DNA of 49,543 nt from positions 1-49,543 of the forward strand of contig JAITWI010000061.1 in the NCBI GenBank assembly GCA_031285345.1, given 5' to 3'. Under the pieces are notes generated by a model. The model had not been told where the DNA came from. It saw only the letters and a program-made list of their open reading frames with translations, and made no database searches. A program made the translations under genes and the position numbers. Positions 17,473-23,710 of this stretch are shown one piece after another (position 1 is the first letter of the stretch; the number at the start of each line of letters is the position of its first letter). The DNA comes from Alistipes sp. (GTDB lineage Bacteria > Bacteroidota > Bacteroidia > Bacteroidales > Rikenellaceae).

Positions 17473-18921
17473 ATGACAATGTTTAGAAATATTCTGCTCG
17501 CGACGGCATCGGTGTTTGCGCTGGCGGCCGTCGGCTGTTCCGATCCCGAACCGCAAACAGACCCCGAGGCCGTTGTCGTTACGGGAGTTACCGTCTCGCC
17601 GTCGACGCTGACGATATATATCGGCGACGCCCCCGTGACCCTTCAGGCCGAGATAGTGCCGTCGAACGCCGACAACAAGGCCGTCACCTGGTCGGGCGAC
17701 AACGCCTACGTCGCGACGGTCGACCCCAAAACGGGCGTCGTCACCGCCGTCGGCCCCGGTAAGGCGACCATTACCGCCGCCACCGGCGACGGCGATTTCG
17801 AAGGCACCTGCGTGGTAACCGTCAAGGATCACGGGGACGATATCGTCTACGAATTTGTTCGCGAAGGGGTGGAGACCACACTCAACGACCAAGGCGAACA
17901 GATCGGCCGAATAGCGTGGGGGCTCACGGCCGACGGAATCCTTGCGCTGTCGGGCGAGGGCAAGATGAAGTCCTATTTCGAAGACTTGACGTTAGAGACC
18001 TTTGCGACCGATGCACCGTGGTTCGCTCTCGACGTCACCTCGGTGGTGATCCAAAAGGGCATCACCTCAATCGGCCAGCTGGCGTTCGCCGGAATGGAGG
18101 GCATCGAAAAGGTCACCATCGGCCGCGATGTCGAGGAGATAGGGATAGGTGCGTTCGCCTTCTGCTCCGAGTTGGAGGAGGTGGTCGTCGGCCGCAGTGT
18201 CGAAAATGTCCGGCAGATGGCGTTCTTCGAGTGCTCGTCTCTCAAGGGCATAGAGTTTCCCGACGCTTTGGAATCCATCTACAATCAGGCTTTCGAGGGG
18301 TGCACGTCGCTCGCTACGGTCACCGTCGGCAATCAGCTGGGTGGCATCGGAGCCAAGGCGTTCGAAATGTGCACGGCTCTGACGGGCATCGAACTGCCCG
18401 ACACGGTGGCGGCGATAGGCGACAGGGCCTTCTTCGGGTGCCGGTCGTTGGCCAACGCCACCCTCGGAAGCGGCCTTCTCTACCTCGGTACGGGTCAGGA
18501 GATAGTCGGCGGCGTGTTCGAAAGTTGCACCTCGCTCAAAAGCATTGTCATTCCCGACGGCGTGCCGACCATCCACAACGGCGCGTTCTACGCCTGCTCC
18601 GCCCTGACGGAAGTCGTGATAGGCGAAGGGGTGACGCTCATAGGTGGCAACGCGTTCGACAGCTGCACCTCCCTTACAAGCATCACCATTCCCGCCGCAA
18701 TGGAGCTCATCGACCTGTATGCGTTCCGCAACTGTCCGGCTCTGGCGAATGTGACGGTGATGGGCGAAACGCCGCCCGACTTGTATCAGGACTACGAGAG
18801 CAACAACTATTTGAGCTTCACCCGCACCGACGACGTACTGCACGTTCCGGCGGGAAGCGTGGCGGATTATGAAGCTTCTCGCGACTGGAGCGAGGCTTTC
18901 GGCGACATAGTCGAGCAGTAA
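17473..18921 (+). CDS. Big2 plus BspA-type LRR_5 lipoprotein
   Basis: A lipoprotein of 482 residues with lipobox AVGC. Residues about 35-120 form a bacterial Ig-like group 2 (Big2) domain (VTVSPSTLTIYIGDAP..., AVTWSGDN, GVVTAVGPGKATITA). From about residue 150 a domain with WGLTADGILALSGEGKM leads to about ten BspA-type leucine-rich repeats of about 23 residues (I...AF..C..L..V..G..V..IG). The last unit ends in DVLHVPAGSVADYEASRDWSEAFGDI, the standard LRR_5 terminus. BspA-like proteins of oral and gut Bacteroidota bind host matrix proteins or other bacteria. The start could also be the ATG at 17479, which gives a cleaner signal peptide (Cys20). It ends the lipoprotein locus at a terminator. 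Confidence 0.9.
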   Translation: MTMFRNILLATASVFALAAVGCSDPEPQTDPEAVVVTGVTVSPSTLTIYIGDAPVTLQAEIVPSNADNKAVTWSGDNAYVATVDPKTGVVTAVGPGKATITAATGDGDFEGTCVVTVKDHGDDIVYEFVREGVETTLNDQGEQIGRIAWGLTADGILALSGEGKMKSYFEDLTLETFATDAPWFALDVTSVVIQKGITSIGQLAFAGMEGIEKVTIGRDVEEIGIGAFAFCSELEEVVVGRSVENVRQMAFFECSSLKGIEFPDALESIYNQAFEGCTSLATVTVGNQLGGIGAKAFEMCTALTGIELPDTVAAIGDRAFFGCRSLANATLGSGLLYLGTGQEIVGGVFESCTSLKSIVIPDGVPTIHNGAFYACSALTEVVIGEGVTLIGGNAFDSCTSLTSITIPAAMELIDLYAFRNCPALANVTVMGETPPDLYQDYESNNYLSFTRTDDVLHVPAGSVADYEASRDWSEAFGDIVEQ

Positions 18922-18942
18922 GTTATTGCGGCAATAGCGACG

Positions 18943-18968
18943 AAACCACCCTCGGTCGGGGTGGTTTT
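18943..18968 (+). terminator. Terminator ending the lipoprotein locus
   Basis: Stem AAACCACCC/GGGTGGTTT with loop TCGGTCG, then T-rich sequence. It lies 21 nt after the stop at 18921 and between convergent genes, so it may also serve nadB on the other strand. Confidence 0.8.
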
Positions 18969-19000
18969 GTTGTTTTGTCAGCGTTCGGCAACGCTTTGGC

Positions 19001-19032
19001 GACAAGGAGACAAAGAGACAAGGCGACGAGGC
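19001..19032. repeat. Four-copy 8-bp tandem repeat
   Basis: Units GACAAGGA, GACAAAGA, GACAAGGC and GACGAGGC lie head to tail in the gap between convergent stop codons of the LRR lipoprotein gene and nadB. No function is evident. Confidence 0.7.
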
Positions 19033-19042
19033 CGAAAAGCAC

Positions 19043-20602
19043 TCACTCCGCCGGATAGTCGGTCGAGTAGTGGAGGCCGATGCTGGCGTGGCGGGCGCGG
19101 GCCTGTTTGATGATCAGGTAGCCCACGGTGATCATGTTGCGCAGCTCGCACAGCGGTTTCGACGGCGTGGTGCGGGCGTAGAGCTCCTCGGTCTCGTACC
19201 AGATGATTTCGAGGCGCCTCATCGCCCTTTCCAGACGTAGGTTGGAGCGCACGATGCCCACGTAGTTGCTCATTATCTGCTGCGTCTCGCGCACGTTTTG
19301 GGTGATGAGCACCATCTCCTCGGGGGCGGCGGTGCCCTCGGCGTTCCAGTCTGGGATGCCCTCCTGAAGTTCGGCCTCGGCGAGGCGGGCGCAGGCGTGG
19401 CGGGCGGCCTGATCGGCGTACACGACAGCTTCTATCAAAGAGTTTGAAGCCAGTCGATTGGCGCCGTGGAGCCCGGTGCAGGAGCATTCGCCGATGGCGT
19501 AGAGGCGATTGATGGAGCTCTCGCCGTTGGCGTCGACCTTCACCCCGCCCGTGCAGTAGTGGGCCGCCGGAACCACAGGTATCCACTCGCGGGTGATGTC
19601 GATGCCCTTAGAGAGGCACTTTTCGTAGATGTTGGGGAAGTGGTCCGTGATGTCGGCCGCGTCGCGCGAGGTGACGTCGAGCCACACGAAGTCGTAGCCG
19701 TGGATCTTCATCTCGTGGTCGATGCTGCGCGCCACGATGTCGCGCGGGGCGAGCGATCCCATCGGGTGGTAGCGGGTCATGAACTCCTCGCCGTCCGGAA
19801 GGCGCAACACCGCCCCGAAGCCCCTCATGGCCTCCGAAATGAGGAACGACGGCCGCTCCTCGGGGTCGTACAGCGAGGTGGGGTGGAACTGGATGAACTC
19901 CATGTCGGCCGTCACCCCCTTTGCCCGGTGCACCATGGCTATGCCGTCGCCGGTGGCCACCTGGGGGTTGGTGGTGGTGTTGTAGACGTTGCCCACCCCG
20001 CCCGTGGCGACGATGGTGAATCGGGCGCGGAAGGTATCTATCTTTTCGGTGGCAAGGTCGAGTACGTAGGCTCCGAAGCAGACTATCTTTTTGCTGTGTT
20101 TGGTGACAAGTTCGCCCAGATGGTGCTGGGTGAGCAGGTCGACCGCCAGATGGTTTTCGTAGATCGTGATGTTCGGATGACGCCTCACCTGCTCCACCAA
20201 GGCGCGCTCTATTTCGGCTCCGGTGAGGTCTTTGTGGTGCAAGATGCGGTGTTCGGTGTGACCCCCTTCGCGCGCAAGTTCGTAGCTGCCGTCGGAGGTG
20301 CGGTCGAACCTCACACCCCACTCCACAAGCTCTTTGATGAGTTCCGGTGCGCGCCTCACCACCAGATCCACCGCGTCGAGGTCGTTGATGCCGGCTCCGG
20401 CGGCCAGGGTATCGGCCGAGTGGCGGTCGAACGAGTCGGGCGCGGCGGTCACGGCGGAGATGCCCCCTTGGGCGAATCGGGTGTTGCTTTCGGTGACGGC
20501 GGCCTTGGTCACTATGGCCACGCGCCCGTGCGCCGCGGCTTTGAGCGCGAACCCCAGACCCGCCGCCCCGCTGCCTATAACTAAGAAATCGGTGTCGATC
20601 AT
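19043..20602 (-). CDS. nadB: L-aspartate oxidase
   Basis: NadB oxidises L-aspartate to iminoaspartate with FAD, the first step of de novo NAD synthesis. The N-terminal FAD-binding loop is VIGSGAAGLG (residues 8-17), followed by TRFAQGGISAV, the succinate dehydrogenase/fumarate reductase-like GHTEHRILHHKD, and PAAHYCTGGVKVD in the active-site region. The helical C-terminal domain ends in HASIGLHYSTDYP. Length 519 is normal. The usual active-site order HYTCGG reads HYCTGG here, a small variation. nadA and nadC are not in the window. The start ATG is preceded by a -7 box only 5 nt upstream, so the mRNA is probably leaderless. It diverges from xerD. Confidence 0.96.
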   Translation of the reverse strand: MIDTDFLVIGSGAAGLGFALKAAAHGRVAIVTKAAVTESNTRFAQGGISAVTAAPDSFDRHSADTLAAGAGINDLDAVDLVVRRAPELIKELVEWGVRFDRTSDGSYELAREGGHTEHRILHHKDLTGAEIERALVEQVRRHPNITIYENHLAVDLLTQHHLGELVTKHSKKIVCFGAYVLDLATEKIDTFRARFTIVATGGVGNVYNTTTNPQVATGDGIAMVHRAKGVTADMEFIQFHPTSLYDPEERPSFLISEAMRGFGAVLRLPDGEEFMTRYHPMGSLAPRDIVARSIDHEMKIHGYDFVWLDVTSRDAADITDHFPNIYEKCLSKGIDITREWIPVVPAAHYCTGGVKVDANGESSINRLYAIGECSCTGLHGANRLASNSLIEAVVYADQAARHACARLAEAELQEGIPDWNAEGTAAPEEMVLITQNVRETQQIMSNYVGIVRSNLRLERAMRRLEIIWYETEELYARTTPSKPLCELRNMITVGYLIIKQARARHASIGLHYSTDYPAE

Positions 20603-20607
20603 ACCGG

Positions 20608-20615
20608 CAAAAGTA
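20608..20615 (-). promoter_or_regulatory. -7 box of nadB (TACTTTTG)
   Basis: Exact match to the Bacteroidetes -7 consensus TAnnTTTG on the minus strand, with 5 nt between the box and the nadB ATG. The expected transcription start falls at or next to the A of the start codon. Confidence 0.75.
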
Positions 20616-20646
20616 GTAATATATTACTGTGCAAAAAACATTTTTG

Positions 20647-20654
20647 TATCTTTG
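20647..20654 (+). promoter_or_regulatory. -7 box of xerD (TATCTTTG)
   Basis: Exact TAnnTTTG match, 4 nt before the ATG at 20659. It both decides the start codon (an upstream GTG at 20629 would precede the promoter) and predicts a leaderless message. Confidence 0.8.
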
Positions 20655-20658
20655 TTCC

Positions 20659-21561
20659 ATGGCGGACGCTGAAAAACGTTGGGACGAGTTCTCGCGCAAA
20701 TATCGAGGCTACATAAAGCTGGAAAAACGGCTCGCCGACAACACCGTCGAGAGTTACATGCGCGATCTGGGGCAGTTCGCGGGATATGTGTGCGGCGAAT
20801 ATAACGTCACGCCCAAGTGGGTCACCGCCGCGATGGTGGAGTCGTTCATGGCGTCGCTCTACGACCTGGGAGCCGAAAAGACCACCCAGGCGAGGATACT
20901 GAGCGGCGTGAAAAGTTTTTTCAACTTCCTTTTGCTGGAGGATGCCATCGACTCATCGCCCGCCGAGTTCGTGGAGGGCCCGAAATCGGGGCGCAAACTT
21001 CCCGAGGTGCTGTCGACCGGCGAGATCGACCGCGTAATATCCACGTTCGACACGGGCTCGCCGTTGGGCGTCCGCAACGCCGCCATGATAGAGACGATGT
21101 ACAGCTGCGGGCTGAGGGTGTCGGAACTTGTGGGATTGAAGTTGGGCGATCTGTTTTTCGACGACGGATTCTTGCGCGTTACGGGCAAGGGCGACAAGCA
21201 GCGTCTGGTGCCGGTGAGCGGCGCGGCGCGGCGGCGCATAGAGGCGTGGTTGGCCCTTCGCGACGGACTGGCTGGGTCGGACGCCCTGTTTTTGAACGTC
21301 CGGGGACGCGGGCTGACGCGCGTGATGGTGTTTTTGGTGCTCAAGGAGGCCGCCACAGCCGCGGGCATAACCCGCGCCGTGAGCCCCCACACCCTGCGCC
21401 ACAGCTTCGCCACCCATCTGTTGGAGGGCGGGGCGAGCATCCGGCAGGTGCAGGAGATGCTGGGTCACGAGAGCATCACCACCACCGAGATATATACCCA
21501 TTTGGACTCCGCCCACCTGCACCGCACTATCGACCGGCACCATCCGTTGGCGAAAATGTGA
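20659..21561 (+). CDS. xerD: Tyrosine recombinase XerD-like
   Basis: Site-specific recombinase expected to resolve chromosome dimers at dif. The SAM-like core-binding domain fills residues about 10-95 ([23 protein letters not shown]). The catalytic domain has the Arg of [12 protein letters not shown], the Lys in [12 protein letters not shown], the [11 protein letters not shown] His/Arg pair, the His of LGHESI and the Tyr nucleophile in TEIYTHLD. Length 300 is typical of XerC/XerD. In Bacteroidota XerC and XerD are hard to tell apart from sequence alone, so the symbol is tentative. No dif site or integron features were seen nearby, and the flanking genes are housekeeping, so this is a chromosomal Xer rather than a phage integrase. 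Confidence 0.92.
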   Translation: MADAEKRWDEFSRKYRGYIKLEKRLADNTVESYMRDLGQFAGYVCGEYNVTPKWVTAAMVESFMASLYDLGAEKTTQARILSGVKSFFNFLLLEDAIDSSPAEFVEGPKSGRKLPEVLSTGEIDRVISTFDTGSPLGVRNAAMIETMYSCGLRVSELVGLKLGDLFFDDGFLRVTGKGDKQRLVPVSGAARRRIEAWLALRDGLAGSDALFLNVRGRGLTRVMVFLVLKEAATAAGITRAVSPHTLRHSFATHLLEGGASIRQVQEMLGHESITTTEIYTHLDSAHLHRTIDRHHPLAKM

Positions 21562-21593
21562 CGGCGAGGCTATGATGTTCGGAAAATTTTTAA

Positions 21594-21601
21594 TACCTTA
21601 G
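21594..21601 (+). promoter_or_regulatory. Probable -7 box (TACCTTAG) of small lipoprotein gene
   Basis: Seven of eight fit to TAnnTTTG (A in place of the third T), 32 nt before the ATG at 21634, giving a leader of about 27 nt. Confidence 0.35.
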
Positions 21602-21633
21602 CGCCTTAAACATCAATAAAATACACCAACATT

Positions 21634-22128
21634 ATGAAAAAACTGATTCTATTCATGCTGGCCGCCGCGACGCTCTGCTCGTGCGACGGCGATCGCAAAA
21701 AGAACAACGACTCCGAATCCCAAGAACCAGAAAAAACGGAGACCGCGACAGTCGCCTATTCCGTCGTCGGAGGCAGGGACATGGTGTCGCTTGTGGAGAT
21801 TACGGCCGTTTATGTCGACGCTTCGGGCAGCGAGGTGCGCGAAACCGTCGACGCGCTTCCCTGGACGAAGACCATCACGGGTGCCCAGCTGCCGTTCGAG
21901 GCCAAGATAGGTTTAGAGTGCGTCAAAAAGAGCGCCCGCCCCGAACAGACATCATATCAGATCGGACTCAACAACAACATCGCATATAGCGTGGGCGAGG
22001 GCGAGAGGATCGACCTGGGCTACGTGAGCAGCACGATGACCGTAGGTGCCGACAAGGTCGATGATGCCTTGGATCACATATTTGGTCGTTTGGAGGTAAG
22101 ATCCGTGCAAATCGACCCTGCGAAATAG
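21634..22128 (+). CDS. Small lipoprotein of unknown function
   Basis: A 164-residue protein with signal peptide and lipobox LCSC (Cys17), then a charged, probably disordered segment (DGDRKKNNDSESQEPEKTET) that could be a surface-export tether. The rest (VAYSVVGGRDMVSLVEITAVYVDASGSEV... and LPFEAKIGLECV) looks like one small beta-sandwich. I do not recognise a family. It stands alone between xerD and a strong terminator at 22172, with its own weak -7 box. Confidence 0.75.
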   Translation: MKKLILFMLAAATLCSCDGDRKKNNDSESQEPEKTETATVAYSVVGGRDMVSLVEITAVYVDASGSEVRETVDALPWTKTITGAQLPFEAKIGLECVKKSARPEQTSYQIGLNNNIAYSVGEGERIDLGYVSSTMTVGADKVDDALDHIFGRLEVRSVQIDPAK

Positions 22129-22171
22129 TCGCGGCGGTAAATCGAGAAAACCGTCGGGTGTATGCGTTCAC

Positions 22172-22208
22172 AAAAAGTCCTCCTACAATCCAGGGGGACT
22201 TTTTTTTT
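22172..22208 (+). terminator. Terminator after small lipoprotein gene
   Basis: Stem AAAAAGTCCTCCT/AGGGGGACTTTTT (13 pairs including one G-T) with a 7-nt loop, then a run of nine T and ten G (22209-22218). Confidence 0.8.
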
Positions 22209-22232
22209 GGGGGGGGGGTATAAATAAAAAAA

Positions 22233-22327
22233 GGGTAAGCTGACTGCGTCGCACCGCTCGACCCGCTACCCTTGCTGCCTTCCGGCCCTGGGGGATTCGC
22301 AGGGAGCTGGTCGCACAGGACTTACCC
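22233..22327 (-). ncRNA. ffs: Signal recognition particle RNA, small bacterial type (4.5S-like)
   Basis: On the minus strand the sequence contains CCAGGGCCGGAAGGCAGCA, the conserved SRP domain IV tip with its GGAA tetraloop and the asymmetric loop bound by Ffh. The ends pair as GGGTAAG/CTTACCC, closing a single long hairpin of about 95 nt, as expected for the small bacterial SRP RNA. The closing stem is followed by T-rich sequence (complement of 22219-22232), which makes the RNA its own terminator. A -7 box lies upstream at 22336. The exact ends may differ by a few bases. SRP RNA works with Ffh to target membrane proteins to the translocon. Confidence 0.93.
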
Positions 22328-22335
22328 TTCGGGGG

Positions 22336-22343
22336 CAAAATTA
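22336..22343 (-). promoter_or_regulatory. -7 box of SRP RNA (TAATTTTG)
   Basis: Exact TAnnTTTG match on the minus strand, with its final G 9 nt upstream of the paired 5' end of the RNA, placing the start at about 22330. Confidence 0.75.
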
Positions 22344-22354
22344 CAAAAAAATCG

Positions 22355-22362
22355 TATCTTTG
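22355..22362 (+). promoter_or_regulatory. -7 box of mltG (TATCTTTG)
   Basis: Exact consensus match 32 nt before the mltG ATG. It is back to back with the SRP RNA promoter, only 11 bp apart. Confidence 0.75.
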
Positions 22363-22393
22363 CAACTATTTGTGTAAAACAACTTCAAAGCAA

Positions 22394-23443
22394 ATGAATA
22401 GACGCAAAGTAAAACCCGCCGTTTGGGCGGTTTTGGCCGTGGCGGTGGTGGCGATCGCCGGCGGCTGCTCGGTGGCGTGGGTCGCCAAATCGAACGCCGT
22501 CGTGAACGAAGGCTCGCTGTATGTGCCCTCGGGCAGCGATTTTTCGACCCTGGTCGATTCGCTCCGAGCCGGCAGTGACGAAGCGACGGGCGGCAGGATC
22601 CGCTTCGTCGGGCCGTTCGAGGTGTACGCGCGCCGAATCGGCCTCACCGAGGAGGTGGAACCGGGGCACTACACGCTCGAAAAGGGGATGAATATCATCC
22701 AAATAGCGCGAATGCTGAACCTCGGCGAGCAGACTCCTGTCGACGTGGTGGTGCGTCCGTCGCGCCTGCCCGGTATTCTCGCCGCCCGCGTCGCAACCCA
22801 AATCGAGGCCGACTCGACGGCGCTGCACGAGGCGATGCGCGACCCTTCGCTGCTGGCCGAATATGGCTTCGATAGCGAGTTGGAGCTGTTTTCGATATTC
22901 ATTCCCAACACCTACGAGATGTGGTGGACGGAGAGCCCCCGAGAGTTTATCGGGCGGATGAAGCGCGAGTACGACCGCTTTTGGAGTGACGAACGCACGG
23001 CGAAACTCGCCCGCACCCGACTGAACCGCATGGAGGTGATAAGCCTCGCGGCGATTTTGTGCGAAGAGACCCAAAAAACCGACGAGATGCCCACCATGGC
23101 GGGCGCGTATATCAACCGCCTGCGCCTGGGGATGCCGCTTCAGGCCGACCCCACCGTCAAGTACGCGATGGGCGACTTCACGCTGCGCAGGATTCTCAAC
23201 AAGCACCTCCGCACGCCCTCGCCCTACAACACCTACGTCAATCGCGGCCTGCCGCCCACACCGATCACCATGCCGACCATCGCGGCGATCGACGCGGTGT
23301 TGGATTTTGTGGAGCACAAGTATATCTATTTCTGCGCCAAGGAGGATTTTTCGGGCTACCACAACTTTGCCGAGACCTACGCCGCCCATCTGGTCAACGC
23401 CCGCCGCTACGCCGCCGAACTCGACCGGAGGAATATAAAATAA
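22394..23443 (+). CDS. mltG: Endolytic murein transglycosylase MltG
   Basis: MltG (YceG) is an inner-membrane lytic transglycosylase that cuts nascent glycan strands and sets their length. One N-terminal membrane segment (AVWAVLAVAVVAIAGG) is followed by a LysM-like subdomain (EEVEPGHYTLEKGMN..IIQIARML). The YceG core has IPNTYEMWWTESP, the catalytic Glu in LAAILCEETQK, then MAGAYINRLRLGMPLQADPTV, NTYVNRGLPPTPI and YFCAKEDFSGYHNFAETYAAH. Length 349 is normal. I start at the ATG at 22394, since the -7 box at 22355 leaves too little room for the upstream TTG at 22370 and the ATG gives a proper membrane anchor. Confidence 0.95.
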   Translation: MNRRKVKPAVWAVLAVAVVAIAGGCSVAWVAKSNAVVNEGSLYVPSGSDFSTLVDSLRAGSDEATGGRIRFVGPFEVYARRIGLTEEVEPGHYTLEKGMNIIQIARMLNLGEQTPVDVVVRPSRLPGILAARVATQIEADSTALHEAMRDPSLLAEYGFDSELELFSIFIPNTYEMWWTESPREFIGRMKREYDRFWSDERTAKLARTRLNRMEVISLAAILCEETQKTDEMPTMAGAYINRLRLGMPLQADPTVKYAMGDFTLRRILNKHLRTPSPYNTYVNRGLPPTPITMPTIAAIDAVLDFVEHKYIYFCAKEDFSGYHNFAETYAAHLVNARRYAAELDRRNIK

Positions 23444-23463
23444 CAGGATTTAGGTTCCTTGAG

Positions 23464-23485
23464 CGGCCGGAATTTCTTCCGGCCG
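23464..23485 (+). terminator. Hairpin after mltG
   Basis: Perfect 9-bp stem CGGCCGGAA/TTCCGGCCG with a TTTC loop, 20 nt after the mltG stop. The downstream tract is only moderately T-rich. Confidence 0.6.
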
Positions 23486-23535
23486 TTCGTGTTTCATGGG
23501 AGGGGGGCATCTTTTACGAAGATAGTCTCGCAAAA

Positions 23536-23565
23536 AATGAGGCCTCCTTCACAGGGGGCCTCATT
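23536..23565 (-). terminator. Hairpin with T6 on the minus strand
   Basis: Stem TGAGGCCTCC/GGGGGCCTCA (one G-T pair) with flanking A/T pairs and loop TTCACA. Reading minus, it is followed by T6, so it could end the transcript of the decarboxylase gene at 23711. Confidence 0.6.
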
Positions 23566-23593
23566 CACCTCATTGATTATAAAAAAGTTTGTT

Positions 23594-23616
23594 AAATGCG
23601 GACTCGCCGCATTTTT
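23594..23616 (+). terminator. Intrinsic terminator, plus strand
   Basis: Stem AAATGCGG/CCGCATTT with loop ACTCG, then T run. Third hairpin in this convergent gap. Confidence 0.65.
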
Positions 23617-23624
23617 TGTAATAC

Positions 23625-23643
23625 CCGAGGCGTGATGCCTCGG
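23625..23643. repeat. Short hairpin
   Basis: Perfect 7-bp stem CCGAGGC/GCCTCGG with loop GTGAT and no T tract. Fourth hairpin in a 180-bp stretch between convergent genes. Confidence 0.5.
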
Positions 23644-23710
23644 CTATTTATCGTTCTCGCGATTTCTGTTCGCGTGTTTTCACTTTTCCGCCCGGACGGA
23701 GCGCCAAAGT

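Noticed and set aside
16207-17892. 561-codon minus-strand frame
   Set aside because: Antisense to two clear lipoprotein genes with signal peptides and BACON domains; shadow frame.
20659-21561. Phage integrase or integron origin of the tyrosine recombinase
   Set aside because: Length, start context and flanking genes fit a chromosomal Xer protein; no attachment site, tRNA or cassette array is nearby.
22183-22365. 60-codon minus-strand frame over 22183-22365
   Set aside because: It covers the SRP RNA gene and its terminator and has no protein-like features.
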